This document shows, piece by piece, positions 21,087 through 33,129 of a DNA stretch of 64,000 bases. Both the position numbers and the translations under genes were made by a program. The notes under the pieces are model-generated. The model made no database searches. It saw only the letters and a program-made list of their open reading frames with translations, and was not told the DNA's origin. How positions within the stretch are numbered: position 1 is the stretch's first letter; every line of letters begins with the position of its first letter. Source of the stretch: Pelodiscus sinensis (Eukaryota; Chordata; Testudines; Trionychidae); contig NC_134714.1 of NCBI RefSeq assembly GCF_049634645.1, positions 37,142,501 to 37,206,500 on the forward strand, read 5' to 3'.

Positions 21087-22609
21087 TTTTATTACTAATG
21101 AGACCAGAAAATTGCTCTTGAAAACAAATAGACACTTTAGTGTTTTGAAATGTGGCTTTAGTTTTGAACGACATTGAGAATTTTCACTTTTGCAAAAATG
21201 GAAAAGACAAGAAACTAAGAGAAGTTTTATCTTCTCTGACACCATTCAGAGTTTTCCGACATGAGTGATTATTAATTCTTCTTAGTCTTGAGTGAATTAG
21301 GAAGCCAAGATCTTTGAGATTGAAGTCAATTATGTATAAAGAGAGCCCATTATTTACAGCACCATTATGTCCCCAGTTCATTTATTATGAAAGCCTATCA
21401 AAGTTATCTGGAAATTACCCAGCCTTATTAACTAACATGTCTGGGTAAATTAAAATATTATGATTGAGGTAAATCATAGACTACCCAGAGGAATTGAACA
21501 TGAGTCTGATGTCTTCTTCAGTCCATTTCTCATGCTGTAAACTCCTTGAAAGACATGGTTTTATAGCAGAAATGAATACAGATGGCAAGATTTTTGTATG
21601 TGTGTGCAAGGACAATACCGATTTGAAAATCTGAGTTCTCCCCAAGGAAAAGAAAAGATGCTCGGAACAGGCTGCACCTTGAAGAAGAGATGAGGATGTT
21701 ATTGTATTGTCACGATTAAAAATTATAAGGCCATTGTTCCCCACCTCTGAGAAATAAAGTAAAAAATATTTGTCAAAGGAGTCTGATAAAAACTGAGTGG
21801 CTCTTAGCAAAATGCTCTCCTTGATGAATCAATGGAACAAAGACAAGAGTCTACAAGAAGTCACTAGATAGATTCTTCAGTTTTCTTCTGTTTTCCTGCT
21901 TGCTGATATTTTTTTTATATTCTCATTTCCAACATTTTAGTTTTACTATTTAGCAGTAGCAAACATTAACCAGTTAGTATCAAAGTGCTGTTATGGTTTG
22001 AAACCAATGTCAGAGAAAGACCTGGTTCTCCTTGTATGGGAATAAATTTAGCAAAACCTTTTTTTTAAATTTTATGTTTATTTGCAACATCGAAGTATAT
22101 TTAATGGGCACCAGCAAGTTCCTGTCACAAGGTCAAATAAGGTCCAACATTGTAATAAAGCAGATTTTTTGCCCTCCACTGGACTATGTAAGCTGAACAC
22201 ACTTTCGATTAGCACAGACGTCAAGTAGTCTTGTCATGGATAAAATGTGAGTAAACTTATATCTGTTCACTCTTGTTCTCAGTGAAAACCCTTGCCTCGT
22301 CGCTGTTCTCTCTCTCTGGCTTCTATCTCAGTTAAGTTGCCTGCCACTTTCCTAGTGCATGCTACTTCATTGATCATTCCCAAGCAGCATTGCACTTGCT
22401 CCGTTTCGTATTCCCTCTGGAAAGAGACGCACATGCACTGTATGCCAAGCCAATGACTCAGCCCTGTGTTCTTTGTATTTCCTAGCAGCCCCCAGTCTAA
22501 GAGTAATTGGCAAGTAATTGATGGAGTGTAAACAAGTGGGGGTAAGGAAGACAATTAGCACTCACTGAAACAAAAAACAACTCAACTAGCCAGTTCATAA
22601 CCCTCCTTT
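21087..22609. other. no recognisable feature
   Basis: No supported gene or element; small frames match nothing I know. Confidence 0.45.
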
Positions 22610-22700
22610 TATATTTATTATGTGTGTTACTGTAGTGCTTAGAAGACCTCATAATGTACCAGGAATCCATTGTGCTAGGTGCTGTACAAATACAGAACAA
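22610..22700 (+). repeat. ancient amniote repeat (TTGTGCTAGGTGCTGTACAAA)
   Basis: GTAGTGCTTAGAAGACCTC followed by ATTGTGCTAGGTGCTGTAC matches a widespread amniote interspersed repeat. I do not assign a family name. Confidence 0.5.
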
Positions 22701-22800
22701 AGAAACCAATCACTAAGGAATGAAAAACGTATGAATTTGTCAGCTTACTAACCGTTGAATCTAGTTAGTTTAAAAAGGACCCTGACTCTTGGGAAACACT

Positions 22801-22870
22801 GTGGATTCAAAGTATTCCATTTAGGAAGGAACAATCAGTTGTAAACATACAAAATGGAATCTGGAGGTGA
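22801..22870 (+). mobile_element. CR1 LINE fragment
   Basis: Aligns to the CR1 copy at 6440-6490: TTCCATTTAGGAAGGAACAA then CATACAAAATGGAATCTGGAGG, i.e. the HLGRNNQ segment of ORF2. Confidence 0.7.
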
Positions 22871-23330
22871 CAATAAATGTAGGTGGACATTTATTTTAAA
22901 ATGCAACAATGGTTATTCCCTCTCTCTCTCTCAAGACAGTCTAGCATAACGTGATTAAGGTATCATACATACTTCCAGCAAAACAGCCTTATTCGGGGAC
23001 TTGCTGGTGGATTCCCAACTGCTAACAATAGATATAAATGTTAATACTGTCAAACAAAGCCAGCCTTTGTTTCTGTGAAATCATTGTCCTCCCCCTCCCA
23101 CTCCATTTCCCCCTCTATTTCTTCCCCAGTTTTAGGGCTATGGATTTGATGTTGAGAGGAAAAAAATAAAAGAAAAGGAACCACTAAAAAGACCATGAAA
23201 CTGTGACTAACCAATCTGTCACCTAGCTATGATTATTTAAAGTGAAGAAACTATCAAGCTTCCCTATACACTACAAACACTTCAATTTGCAAATGCAAGA
23301 TTTGTGTATCTCTGTTAAAAATGACAACAG

Positions 23331-23677
23331 CTTCGGGGCAAGTCTTTACAGCAGGGCAACAGCTTCGGGGCACGTCTCTACAGCAGGACAAAAGTCGAAT
23401 TAGGCCACACAACTTCACCTACACCAAGTGTGTAGTTGAAGTCAAAATAGCTTAATTCAGCTTTTGGCGCTGTCTGCACATCGGGAAGTTGAAGGAAGAA
23501 CACTCTTCCTTTGATTTCCCTTACTTCTCATAAAATGAGAGTTACGGGAGTTGGACTAGGAAATCCTCCAGCTCGCCATTATTTTGCAATAATGGCATGC
23601 TGTTTAGACGCACTGTTTAGATGTTATTTCGGAATAACATCTGTTGTACTGAAAAAACCTGCTGCGTAGACATAGCC
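23331..23677. mobile_element. degenerate Harbinger-type MITE with duplicated left end
   Basis: Right end GCGTAGACATAGCC followed by taa. The left end is present twice: a 32-bp segment at 23325-23356 is repeated at 23357-23388 (CAACAGCTTCGGGGCA…). TTACTTCTCATAAAATGAGA at 23521-23540 is a diverged core hairpin. Confidence 0.6.
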
Positions 23678-23828
23678 TAACTGAATGGATGTCTTTCAAG
23701 GGCTTTACAGGAACTTCCCCATGAGTTAGTTTTATTTCATTGTCCCTGACAACGCATGGGACACCATATTTTGAATGAGACACACAAAAATAATATTGAA
23801 GAACAATGAGGAGTCCTGTGGCACTTTA

Positions 23829-24000
23829 GCCCTGGTCTATACAAGGGAATTATTGTGAAATAAACCTCCTTATTTCAAATAAGCAGAGCATCCACCTGTA
23901 TTCCTGCTTTCCTGAGGGAATAAGCTAATTTCAAATAGTTATTTTGGGAATTATTATTTCAAATTTAGTTATTTTGAAATGTCCTAGTGTAGATGTGCCT
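23829..24000. mobile_element. Harbinger-type MITE inside Penelope 3' end
   Basis: Ends GCCCTGGTCTATACA and (inverse) AGGCACATCTACACTAG, with TTA at 23826-23828 and 24001-24003. Interior of TATTTCAAATA-type words. Confidence 0.75.
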
Positions 24001-24025
24001 TTAGAGACTAAACAGATTTATTAGA

Positions 24026-24063
24026 GCATAAGCTTTCATGGGTAAAACCCACTTCATCAGATG
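24026..24063 (-). ncRNA. hammerhead-like motif with canonical CTGATGA
   Basis: Minus strand: CAT, CTGATGA, A, GTGGG, loop TTTTA, CCCAT, GAAA, GCTT, ATG. CAT/ATG would form stem I. As in the other copies there is an extra A before stem II and no real stem III. Confidence 0.4.
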
Positions 24064-24345
24064 AATGAGAATGAAAGTTACAGAAGCAGAGGTGTGTGTA
24101 TATATATATTATATCCCTCATAATGTTAATGAGGCTAATCAAGTCGGGATGGAAATGGCTTGTTCACAACATTTGGTGTGGAGACGTGAATATCAATAAA
24201 AGGGGAAATTGTCTTTGTAGTGCAAACTTCAAACCATAAATAAATTCCAGTTATTTTGCATTCTGCTTCTCTATATTCATGATTTAAACTCGGGTGCAAC
24301 ATCCCTCTTCCTTGCCACATTCTACCCCAGAGTTAGCTGCATTTC

Positions 24346-25542
24346 AGTGATTGGTGAAATGATTCCTGTATGTACAGGTTTTAAAGAGAATGAAAGGGGT
24401 TTTTTTGCTTGTGTAACATTCTTACGCCATCTTTCAAAACAAAGGTTTTTAAGATTTTGGTTTGTTGCTTGAGGACTTTTTAAGTCGATTCATCCTCCAA
24501 ATGGTTTGGATGTAAGAGGTTTATAAAACAAACTCCAGAACTGATTTGCTTTGAATATCAATGAATTATTTAAGCCACACAACCACTGCCTATTGCAATG
24601 AGATGTTCCCTTTTAAAAGCTAGGAGTCATTACACTGATCAATTACTTTAACATTACAGTATTCTGTCCTACATAATAAAACAGCATGGTTGCAACAGAT
24701 GTGTACAGAGTGCAGGCGAATGGTGTTTTCTCCCTTCCCTCTCCCCCTTTCTGGCTAGCTGATTTTGCAAAATAGTGTGAAGTTCATTTCTTCCTGAAAT
24801 AATTGCAAAGTTCCTTTGTATAATTCCACTGTATTACCACCAATAAAAGAAAATTACAAAGGCATATAAAAATGTCAGAAATATGCAACTTTCATGGGTT
24901 GTTCCAGCTGCTAGGATGAACTAGACAACTTGATAGAGTGGAAGAAGGACAGGATAACTTAGGAAGTAGAAAAAGGTTTCCAAATCTATCATTAGACAGT
25001 GAGATTCACCCTAGGACAAAGTAGAATCTACAACAAAGATGTCTGTTGTTGTTCTAAAGAAGACAAATAACTCATTCCTGTTGCTAGCTAGGAAGTGGGC
25101 TTATCACAAGGATCATGTTATGAGCGGCACCTTTCTTCATAGTCTCAGGAGAGAGGTCATAAAATGGATAGCTCTGGAGACTGTTGCCTATAACAGGTAC
25201 ATCAGGAGAGTACCACAAGAAAAGCATATGCTACTCTGCTCTACACTGTACCTGATGGGGATAAGAAACCTGAGTTTTGATCCTCCTTCTGCTTGCAAAG
25301 TTATAGTTGAAGACTGATGTTGATTCTCATTTTATCATATCCAAACCTGCTTGTCTTTCCTGAGAGTTTCTTTACTGCCTCATGGAAGTTTTAGGGTTAC
25401 AAACTTAAAAAAAAATCTAAATCAAAGCAATGACAACAAAATTAACACAATCCCAATTATCAAGCAGAGGACCAGATAACCCAAAGGACTTAATTCACCA
25501 GACTTTGAAATCCTGATAATCAATTAGCAACAAGCTCTACTC
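24346..25542. other. no recognisable feature
   Basis: No supported feature; a 92-codon plus-strand frame at 25039-25317 matches nothing I recognise. Confidence 0.4.
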
Positions 25543-25545
25543 TAA

Positions 25546-25861
25546 GGGTAAGTCTACACTGCACTACTATTTTGGGATACTGGAGGTATCCCAAATAACT
25601 ACCCCACATCTACACAAGCTGCCCATGATTTAAAAATATTTTTCAAAATAAGGGACACACTATTTCACCATCCTAATAAACCCCGTTGCACAATGGATAA
25701 GGGATGGCTTGAAATAGCACATTATTTTGAAATATGGAGATGTGTAGATGCACCAAATTTCAAAATAAGCTATTCAAAATAGATTCGAGAGAAGATATGC
25801 AATTTGCTTAGCTCAAATTGTGTATCTTATTTCAAGTTTAGGGTGTGGTGTAGATGCACCC
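25546..25861. mobile_element. Harbinger-type MITE
   Basis: GGGTAAGTCTACACTGCAC … GTGTAGATGCACCC, with TAA at 25543-25545 and 25862-25864. Interior of TTTCAAAATA-type words. Confidence 0.85.
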
Positions 25862-26058
25862 TAATTGACCAGTTAGGAAGCAGCAAGAGGAGGGGAATGT
25901 ATTCAAGAGTGAAATCTGAAATAGTCAACGGAAACCTATTGTCTTTTTCAGGGGAGACAAGATTCACTGTTGAGTGTAACATGTTTTGTTCGCCACTGAA
26001 AACAAGGCATATTTACAATGTAAAATGATTAAATGAAACACAATAGCTGATAATCTGA

Positions 26059-26433
26059 GGGTGTGTCTAGACTGGCAAGATTTTGCACAAAAGTGGCTGC
26101 TTTTGTGCAAAAACTTGCCAGCTGTCTACACTGGCCACTTGAATTTACGCAAGAGCACTGACGTTCAAATGTAAGAATTCAGTGCTTCTTGTGCAAATAC
26201 TTTGATGCTCCCGCTCAGGGATTAGCCCTCTTGTGCAAGAATACTTGTGCAAGAGGGCCAGTGTAGACAGGCACCTTAATTTTTTGCGCAAGAAAGCCCA
26301 ATGGCTAAAAAAAAGCACTTTTTGCGCAAAAGCATCTGTGCCAATCTAGACGCTCTTTTGCGGAAATACTTTTAACGGAAAAACTTTTCTGCTAAAAGTA
26401 TTTCCGCAAAATCATGCCAGTCTAGATGCAGCC
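26059..26433. mobile_element. Harbinger-type MITE, GCGCAAAA/CCGCAAA word family
   Basis: GGGTGTGTCTAGACTGGC … GCCAGTCTAGATGCAGCC, with tga at 26056-26058 and 26434-26436. Interior carries TTTTGTGCAAAA, TTTTGCGCAAAA and GGAAATACTTTT words; its core is of the ACTGACG…CAGTGC type seen at 53809-54240, not the CCTC/GAGG type. Confidence 0.85.
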
Positions 26434-26436
26434 TGA

Positions 26437-27129
26437 GTGTATTCATTATCTCAATTTCATAAGAGGCATGTATTTGATCCTGCTCAATGCTCATGAAGTG
26501 GTGTCTCTGCTAAGTCTGTGTTAGCTAGAGAACATCGCTTCTTTTGTTATGTCCTTTCACCAGTTTGTATATTTGTGTGGTATTTGCTCTGAGTGCAAGG
26601 AGAAATATTTTTATGCTGGCTCTCCAGGACAATGCTTTCATTTTTGAGACATAGCAATTTATGTCATGTGTTTACTAAAAGTCCATAGGACTATTGGAGA
26701 CATTGTGATACCAGGATTCATTTCTTTGGGGGCAGAGGAGAATTAAATTACAATTCTGTTTTAAACAGAAACAAAGGAATCCAAGTGGAAACTCTACTTA
26801 CTTCTTGGGCAGGAAAACAGAGGTTTGGGCTGATTGGCTTTATCCCTTCTTTACTCTTAGCTACAAGAACAGTTAAGTAAAAGGAAGCTTCCAAGAGAGA
26901 AAGAAGGGGAAATATTTAGAAAGATTAAATGCTGGTTTTCTGATAAACAATGGGGTGCACGATGTCAAACAGAACCTCCCTAAGAGCAAAGTAGTTATTT
27001 CCTTTGAATTCTTTCTAAAGGCAGACAAAGGAGAACAATTATGCCTGAATAAGTTGGTAAATATAACCGTATCACATCACAAGCATGCCTCATCTCAAGA
27101 GTGTGCAGCCCAAAGACTACAATCTATAA
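26437..27129. other. no recognisable feature
   Basis: No gene or element supported. Confidence 0.45.
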
Positions 27130-27725
27130 CACCACCCTAGGGTTCAGGGCAGCACAGCCCAATGGCTAGAGTCAGTAATCACAGTCCTCAGTCCAGGGCA
27201 ACACAGCTTAATGACTAGAGTCATAGGTTTGGGGCAGTCATGCCATCAGGGGAGCACAGGCCCACCCTACTCCACCAATCCCCAACCCAGGCCCCTGTAA
27301 GTGTCAGAGAGCTCCAACACTCACTCAGCAGGGAATCTGACTGCAACATACTGAGCACACTCAGGTGAGAGAAACCACTTGCACTCCTCCCTGGGTCACT
27401 TCCTACCAGATCCAGAGTTGGGGTACTCCACATAGTCCTCTGGTTCCACAGCATCAGTTTCCTCCTGCAGTTCTTTTGGGTCTGGAGGCTCAGTACAATC
27501 TCCTAGGTCTTCAGCTCCCATTGTCTGGGTTTCTAATTGGTCCACCTCTGGCACTCCTCTAGAAGGTCCTTCCTCTCCAGCACCCAGCCCAGACTGAGCT
27601 TGAATGTTGCTGCAGCCTTTGGAGCATGCCCAGTGTGGCTGGGGGGTAGAGGAGTAGGACTTCCTTCACCCACAGGGCAATAAGCCCTCCTAGCCCAGTG
27701 CTGGGGGTATATACACCCTGTCACA
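27130..27725 (-). mobile_element. probable solo LTR
   Basis: The right edge, read on the minus strand, starts TGTGACAGGGTGTATATAC, much like the LTR at 31888-32534 (TGTGACGGGGTGG). CG-poor, C/T-rich interior without conserved frames. The left boundary and target duplication could not be fixed; two copies of a 25-bp-like unit (CACAGCCCAATGGCTAGAG, CACAGCTTAATGACTAGAG) lie at 27153-27220. Confidence 0.5.
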
Positions 27726-29059
27726 TACCTAAACAGTACTGACACAAGAATGCATAATTCTAGGCAGTACAGAATTTATAGTTAAGGTTGCCCAACTCTT
27801 CTCAAGACAGTGTTTTCATTTACTTCCTGCTTTGCCAGACTTCAACTGTTTGAAATGTCCCCCATTGGCTCTTTTGCTTAGGCTGATTTCTTTTTTCACG
27901 TTTTGGCTAAAATAGCTCAGCCTTCTCTCAGAATGAGATTCATAGGGAATATTTTATTTTCCTGTTGTTAAAAATGGATCACAAACTTGTAACTATTTAG
28001 CTGTTTATGCCCTTTGGGACCTGCCTCCTTGCTTTGGAGTACAGGATTGCAGAACTAACTTCTGACAAGGAAGCCACTCTGGTATCAGGGATGTCTCTTT
28101 TTCTAAGCCCGGGGAGAGAGGGAGGTAATCCTTCAAATTTATCTAAATTATAATCCTTTGAAAAATTGCATTTTGCACACGCTCAGTAGAAATGTTTAAA
28201 ATTTGGCAACTGATGATTCCAACTGAACTGAGTAGACTCCAGCCAGGCCTTCAGGAGTTGAGCACAAGTTTCCTTATAATTGCTGCTCACAGTTGCTGTG
28301 GTGTTGAATATGAGAACTGAGAGCAGGGAGACCATATCTCTGCTGTGCTCTTATCTTCTCCCCCTGATGCCAATACAACAAGAAGGAGGAAACTCCCTTA
28401 TTCAAATAGAGAGGGGCTAAGAGCCAGACCTGCTGGGGAAGTCTCTGAGAGATGTCATGTGCTGACGTCTCTCAATACTCCCACTGACTGCTGCAAGGTT
28501 CATTCACCTCTGATCACAAGAGCTCTTCTACTTCTGAGCCCTGTCCCTCTCCCTTGCTCTGCATGGAATGGGTACAGGGGCATGGAGAAGATGGGGTAAG
28601 GGGGAGACACTGTGAAGAAAGAGAGAGATTGTATGTGTTGGCTACTGTGAAAGTCTCAGAGACCATGTGATGTCTCTTTAAGGCACTCACGGTCCAGAAG
28701 GCTTGTTCAGACCTCAGGCAGCAGCAACACTGGGCTCTCCTGTTCTTGAGCACCTGTCCTGTTCTGTGAAGATGGAATACAGGAATGAGGGGTGGAAAAT
28801 ACTCTGGCATCAGCCCTTCCTCTTACTCTAGCACAGCCAGCAGGAGGGCTCTAAAGACACCAAGGCAGAGGGCAGGAGCATGGTGGCTGAAAAAAAGCAG
28901 GAAGAGGGGAACCTGAACATATATGTACAGTTCTGCTAAATCGAGTGTGTGCTTGAATTGCTCCTGGGTGACCACCCCAACTGCACAGCTTAAGGGGAAT
29001 ATAGATCTGTATATACCTGGAAGACATAAGAATAGAACTGGAAAAGAAACAGTGTGTAA
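27726..29059. other. no recognisable feature
   Basis: No frame or repeat I can support. Confidence 0.45.
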
Positions 29060-29206
29060 AATTATATATTCATAAAAATGTAGGACTGGAAGGGAGGCTA
29101 CACCTCTGTGCTGAGGCAGAATGCTTCCTCTAATATTTTTTATCCCCCAACCTAGACTTAAACACCTCCAGTGTCAGGAAATCCAAAAGTTTTTCCTGAT
29201 ACCTAA

Positions 29207-29626
29207 GGGTATGTCTACACTTGCACCCTCTTTCGAGAGAGGGATGCAAATGAAGACATTCGAAATTGCAAGTGAAGTCAGGATTTAAATATCCCGCGCT
29301 TCATTTGCAAAATCGCATTATGGCGCCATTTTGAAATAACAGAATCTTTTAAGACATGGTTATTTCGAAAGAAAACCCTTCTCTCGAAATAATTGGTAAA
29401 CCTCATTGTATGAGGAATAAGGTTTATTTCGAGAGAAGGGTTTTTCTCTCAAAATAACCGCGTCTTAACAGCATCTGTTACTTTGAAATAGCACTGTTTC
29501 GAAATAGTGTCATACTGCAATTATGCAAATGAAGCGTGGGATATTTAAATCCCGGCTTCATCTGCAATTTCGAATGTCTTCATTTGCAGCCCTCTCTCAA
29601 AAGAGGGTGCGAGTGTAGACATACCC
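29207..29626. mobile_element. Harbinger-type MITE (420 bp) inside CR1
   Basis: GGGTATGTCTACACT … AGTGTAGACATACCC, exact ends, with TAA at 29204-29206 and 29627-29629. Interior nearly symmetric: CTCTTTCGAGAGAGGG, GCAAATGAAG and ATTTAAAT words occur at both ends, with the core hairpin at 29395-29422. Confidence 0.92.
29395..29422 (+). repeat. conserved MITE core hairpin
   Basis: GGTAAACCTCATTGTATG then AGGAATAAGG. Confidence 0.6.
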
Positions 29627-30150
29627 TAACTGAAATCTCCTTTGCTACAGATTACTTCTCTTATCTTTGGTGGATGTGGAAAACAATTGATCACTACCCA
29701 TTTTATTACAGTTATTATAAATATAAATATAAAAAACACTGTTATCAGGTCTCCACTCAGTCTTCTTTTCTCATGAGTAAACACTGACAAGTTTTGTTGT
29801 CATTTTTTTAACTTTTCTTTGTAGGTTATTATTTGTATTACTCTTCTCTGGATTATCTCCAAATTGTCCACATCCTTCTTAATTTGTGCTATCCAAAATG
29901 AAACACTCCTGTTAATATGTCTCAGAATGATTCTCGTCTTTTTTCATGTGTTGTTTCTCATCCATAATAATCCCCAAATCCTTTTCTGCAGTTCTGCCAT
30001 GTAGCCAGTTACTCCCCATTTTGCAATTGTTCATTTGATTTTTTCCCTTCTAAGTGTAATGCAGTTCAGGCTTGTCTTTATTCAATTTCATCTGGTTGAT
30101 TTCAGACCAATTCTCCAATTTATCAAGATCATTATTGTATAACTAGTAAA

Positions 30151-30515
30151 AACTACACAGTATATATTTTAAAATATGTCAATTACAGACAAAGTATTTT
30201 AAAGTTGCCTTATTTTTTCCCCATGTTGGTTCTTTTAGGGTTGGGGGGGTTGTTTGTTTTTTGGGAGGAGGGGGTTGATTCATTCAATTAGAAGAATAAA
30301 CTGGCTAGATGGCTTATCCAGTATGCAGACACTCATGCAACTGCTCATGGCACTACCAAATAATCTAAGTCCGAATGTGTACCAACCCCCTTCCTCCCTC
30401 ATCTTTCTCATGCAGTTTATGGTCTCTTCATGCCCAAGAACAGTCCTGGTGGTGCAGATCTGGAACCCATATACTGTTATTTCAATGCCCTCAGTTCCTC
30501 ATGCAGTCTGTTCAG
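30151..30515. other. no recognisable feature
   Basis: Includes a G-rich run near 30238-30272; nothing else seen. Confidence 0.45.
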
Positions 30516-30869
30516 TTAGGGTACACCTACACTGCAAGCATATTTTAGAATAAGCTATTCTGAAAGAAATACTCCAAAATAGCTTATTTCAAAATAGCAT
30601 ATCTACACAGAAAATGCCCATAGAAATAGCACTTAGCCTCAGGCAGCAGCTCCAGGAAGTAACTGCTGTCATGATGACCTGCCTGAAGTAGTTTTGGATG
30701 GCCTTAAATGTGATTCAGCATCCAAGCTGTGTGTACACTCCATTTTGAAAGCTCATGCTTAAAGGGCCATATAGCCATGTCTCAGGCTTCTCTTTGCCTC
30801 CTAGAAGGACAGCAAACCCATTCCTTTGCCATCTGTGGTTGCTCTTGCAGATACCTCAGTTCTCTAGAC

Positions 30870-31365
30870 ATGGAGATGCAGCTGCCTCTCAGGAGTCAAC
30901 GGCTCGTATCTGTCATGCTGCAGCTTCTGCAGCAGTTTCTACAGGCTCTACAGGAACTCAACTCCCAGCTCATCATGGGGTCCTCATCAGCTCTCTGCAG
31001 GTGCAGCTCATGCAGTTGGACCTCACCATGTCCTGCTGCTTCTGGTGTCTGGACACCAGTTGTGACTGGTGGGAGCAGTGGGATGACCAGCAGTGGCTCC
31101 AGAATTTCCTCCTGTGGAAGGAGACCTTTCTGGAGCTGTGTGAGGGCTCTGGCAACCCTGTGATTCGCTGTTTGTTTGTCTCTTGCTACAGGTGGTGGGG
31201 GCCATGTATACCATCCTGCTGCATAGGGTCATCAACCAGGGTGATATGGACCCCATCATTGCTGGTTTTGCTGATAGGGGTTTCCCCAACTGCAGCTGTG
31301 GAGAACCGAAAGATTATCATTCATCCCTAGAGACACTGTACCTGGAGCCTTGCCTTCATCTGTGA
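30870..31365 (+). pseudogene. HARBI1-like transposase fragment
   Basis: From the ATG at about 30870 the frame (MEMQLPLRSQRLVSVMLQLL) parallels the start of the transposase relic at 10180. After a frameshift it reads CCFWCLDTSCDWWEQWDDQQ and WLQNFLLWKETFLELCE. Following a pyrimidine tract and CAG at about 31191 it resumes with VVGAMYTILLHRVI, then IIAGFADRGFPNCSCG, the region just before the first catalytic Asp block (IDGTHI) of HARBI1-like transposases. The sequence between FLELCE and VVGAM (helix-turn-helix region) is missing, as is everything from the first catalytic aspartate on. Either a deletion or an intron separates the two pieces. Inactive. Confidence 0.75.
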
Positions 31366-31769
31366 GTTGAGACTAACAGTTCTCAGTTCGGACAGAGATG
31401 ATGTGCTTGGAGCAAAGCCTCTTGAGGCCTGGATAGCAGGCATTTTCCTTCAGGGGCACAAATGTTCAAGGGATGGAAGTCTCATTACTCTCATGTCCCG
31501 GGGACAAGAAAGCATGGGAAGGTGCTGGCTAAATTGGAAGCCTGCGACCAGTGGGGGACACAGGGTGGGTGGGTTTCTCTCCATGCCATGCACATGCCAG
31601 GTTTGAAGGTGGCATCCCACAGGGAGAGCACTGATGGAGAAGAAAGGGAGCAAGGTGTTGGCGGGAGGTGTAAGTGTGAGCGGCAGATGCTCCTGCACCT
31701 CACTGCACTGCCCACAGGAGCGGGTGCTGCCCTGTGAGTGTGGGCATGCCCATGTGTGGCACTCCTCTA

Positions 31770-31770
<1 letters not shown>

Positions 31771-31812
<42 letters not shown>
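31771..31812 (+). repeat. (GT)n microsatellite
   Basis: About 20 uninterrupted GT units. Confidence 0.98.
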
Positions 31813-31814
<2 letters not shown>

Positions 31815-31887
31815 ATGTCCCCAGCTTCCCTCTAGTGGTGGCTTCTGATAGGATGATGTCCCACCCCAGTATCAGAAGTGTGGTAGA

Positions 31888-32534
31888 TGTCACAGTCCGC
31901 CCGCTGGTCCCAACCGTATTGTCAACAAAAACAAAACAAGGAAGGCTTTGGGGGTAATGCGTCGGCCGCTGCCAGCAAGGTGGGGTCCGGGCCCTCCCTC
32001 GCTCCCAAACCCCGGCCCAGGGCCCTAACACTAGGAGCTTGACTCCCAGTGGAAGCAGGTGGGGGCTCGCCTGCTTACGGGCTTCGCGACCCTCCCTGGG
32101 CCTCACGACCCCACCGGCGGCGGGTTCAACTCTCCCCACTCCACCTTGGCGTAAGCAACTCGGGCTCCCAGCCCGCTGGTTACTCCCCAGCCCCGGTACC
32201 TGCTCCTCCATTCCCCTCCTGCTTCCCTCCTCCCTCGCGCTGGCCCATCCGGCCCCTTTTATCCTCCCCTCGGCCGTTTTTCCCCATTTCCGGGTTCCTG
32301 GCGGACATTTTGCCCGTCGCGTCAGTGACGTCAGCTGACATCTCTGAGTGTTGCTGCGCACCGTCTTCCCCACCCTCGGGCTGGCCAGCCGCAGTCTTCC
32401 CCGGCCCCCGCCCGTCTCAGGGGCAGTCCGGAGGTGGGTTCCCCGGGGATGCCGTTGCAGACCCGTCAGCTCCTGCAGCCACGGACGGTCCTTCCACTCC
32501 GCGGCTGGTGACGGGGTTGCTCCACCCCGTCACA
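31888..32534 (-). mobile_element. solo LTR inside the Harbinger element
   Basis: On the minus strand it starts TGTGACGGGGTGGAGCAACC, a GACGGGGT…ACCCCGTC hairpin, and ends GGCGGACTGTGACA. Flanking 5-mers are gtaga (31883-31887) and gtagg (32535-32539), a 5-bp duplication with one change. A TATA-like GGATAAAAGG lies on the minus strand at 32257-32265. It is GC-rich (CpG retained) compared with its surroundings. No internal genes are present. Confidence 0.75.
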
Positions 32535-32539
32535 GTAGG

Positions 32540-33129
32540 CTTCCCCAGATTGTGAGCAATAGCAGAAGGGCCTTCTAGGGAAGCCTACAAACAGATGCAC
32601 AATCCCCAGGATGAGAAGGCCAAGCGAGGAACATGCCGCAGCCCCTGGCCACCCACCATCTCCACTCTGGGAGACATCCAAGGCCTGGGGTATGGGCTCC
32701 AGGGTCAGCATGGTGATATTTCTGGCCTCATCTGGCTCCTCCATCTCCAACCCTGAGCCTGAGTCTACACCAGGGGGCGGAAAGGGACTGACCACCTGCT
32801 AGGATGTGGTGCAGGCCAGAATAGTAAGGACACGTGTGGGGTTCAGCCTTGGCATAGGCCTGGCAAAGCTCCTTGACTTTCATCGGCACCTGCTCCTGGG
32901 TATGGATGTAGCCCTTTGTGCCCAGGCCCTTGGCCATGCAGCCATAAATGTCTGCATTCGGTGCGGAGATCCTGGAGGTTTTCCTCCTCTCCCCAGACCT
33001 CAATGAGGGCCAGGATCTCTGCACCAGACCAGGAAGGTGTGTGCCTCTTGGATCACCTGACAGGGTCCTAGGAGCTGTCTGGATGCTCCCTGGGAGCAGT
33101 AGAGGACTTGGTAGGAGCAACAGAGTCAC
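32540..33129 (-). pseudogene. Myb/SANT-like DNA-binding protein of Harbinger element
   Basis: From ATG 33129 on the minus strand the frame contains ADIYGCMAKGLGTKGYIHTQ and QVPMKVKELCQAYAKA, the second and third helices of the Myb/SANT-like domain, then CPYYSGLHHILAGG. An adjoining frame gives the acidic tail MEEPDEARNITMLTLEP, matching EEEDSEETVTLTLEP of the copy at 8290-9807. The first helix is out of frame, and the LTR lies in what was the intron or exon 2. The gene points toward the transposase, as in the other element. Inactive. Confidence 0.75.

Larger units (their letters stand above)
23790..24345 (-). mobile_element. Penelope-like element 3' part, interrupted by a MITE
   Basis: On the minus strand: a coding-like 3' stretch resembling the region after the Penelope endonuclease (about 24160-24345), then the stem-loop CATCTGATGAAGTGGGTTTT…, GTTTAGTCTCTAAA, and CCACAGGACTCCTCATTG at the terminus. 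A 172-bp MITE sits inside, at TTA. Confidence 0.65.
29060..30150 (-). mobile_element. CR1 LINE 3' part, interrupted by a MITE
   Basis: Plus-strand order is the reverse complement of CR1: TGTAGGACTGGAAGGGAGG (3' end), AGTTTTTCCTGATACC, then after the MITE ATTACTCTTCTCTGG, CCACATCCTTCTTAATTTG, CTCAGAATGATTCTCG and TTTCATCTGGTTGATTTCAG. Several internal deletions. The frame is dead. Confidence 0.8.

Noticed and set aside
20296..21174. 292-codon minus-strand frame and 252-codon plus-strand frame
   Set aside because: They arise from GC-rich inverted repeats inside the Tigger-like element; composition is repetitive and both strands are open.
31450..32373. 307-codon minus-strand frame with a Thr-His run
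   Set aside because: It crosses the (GT)n microsatellite and the LTR boundary, so it cannot be one ancestral gene.
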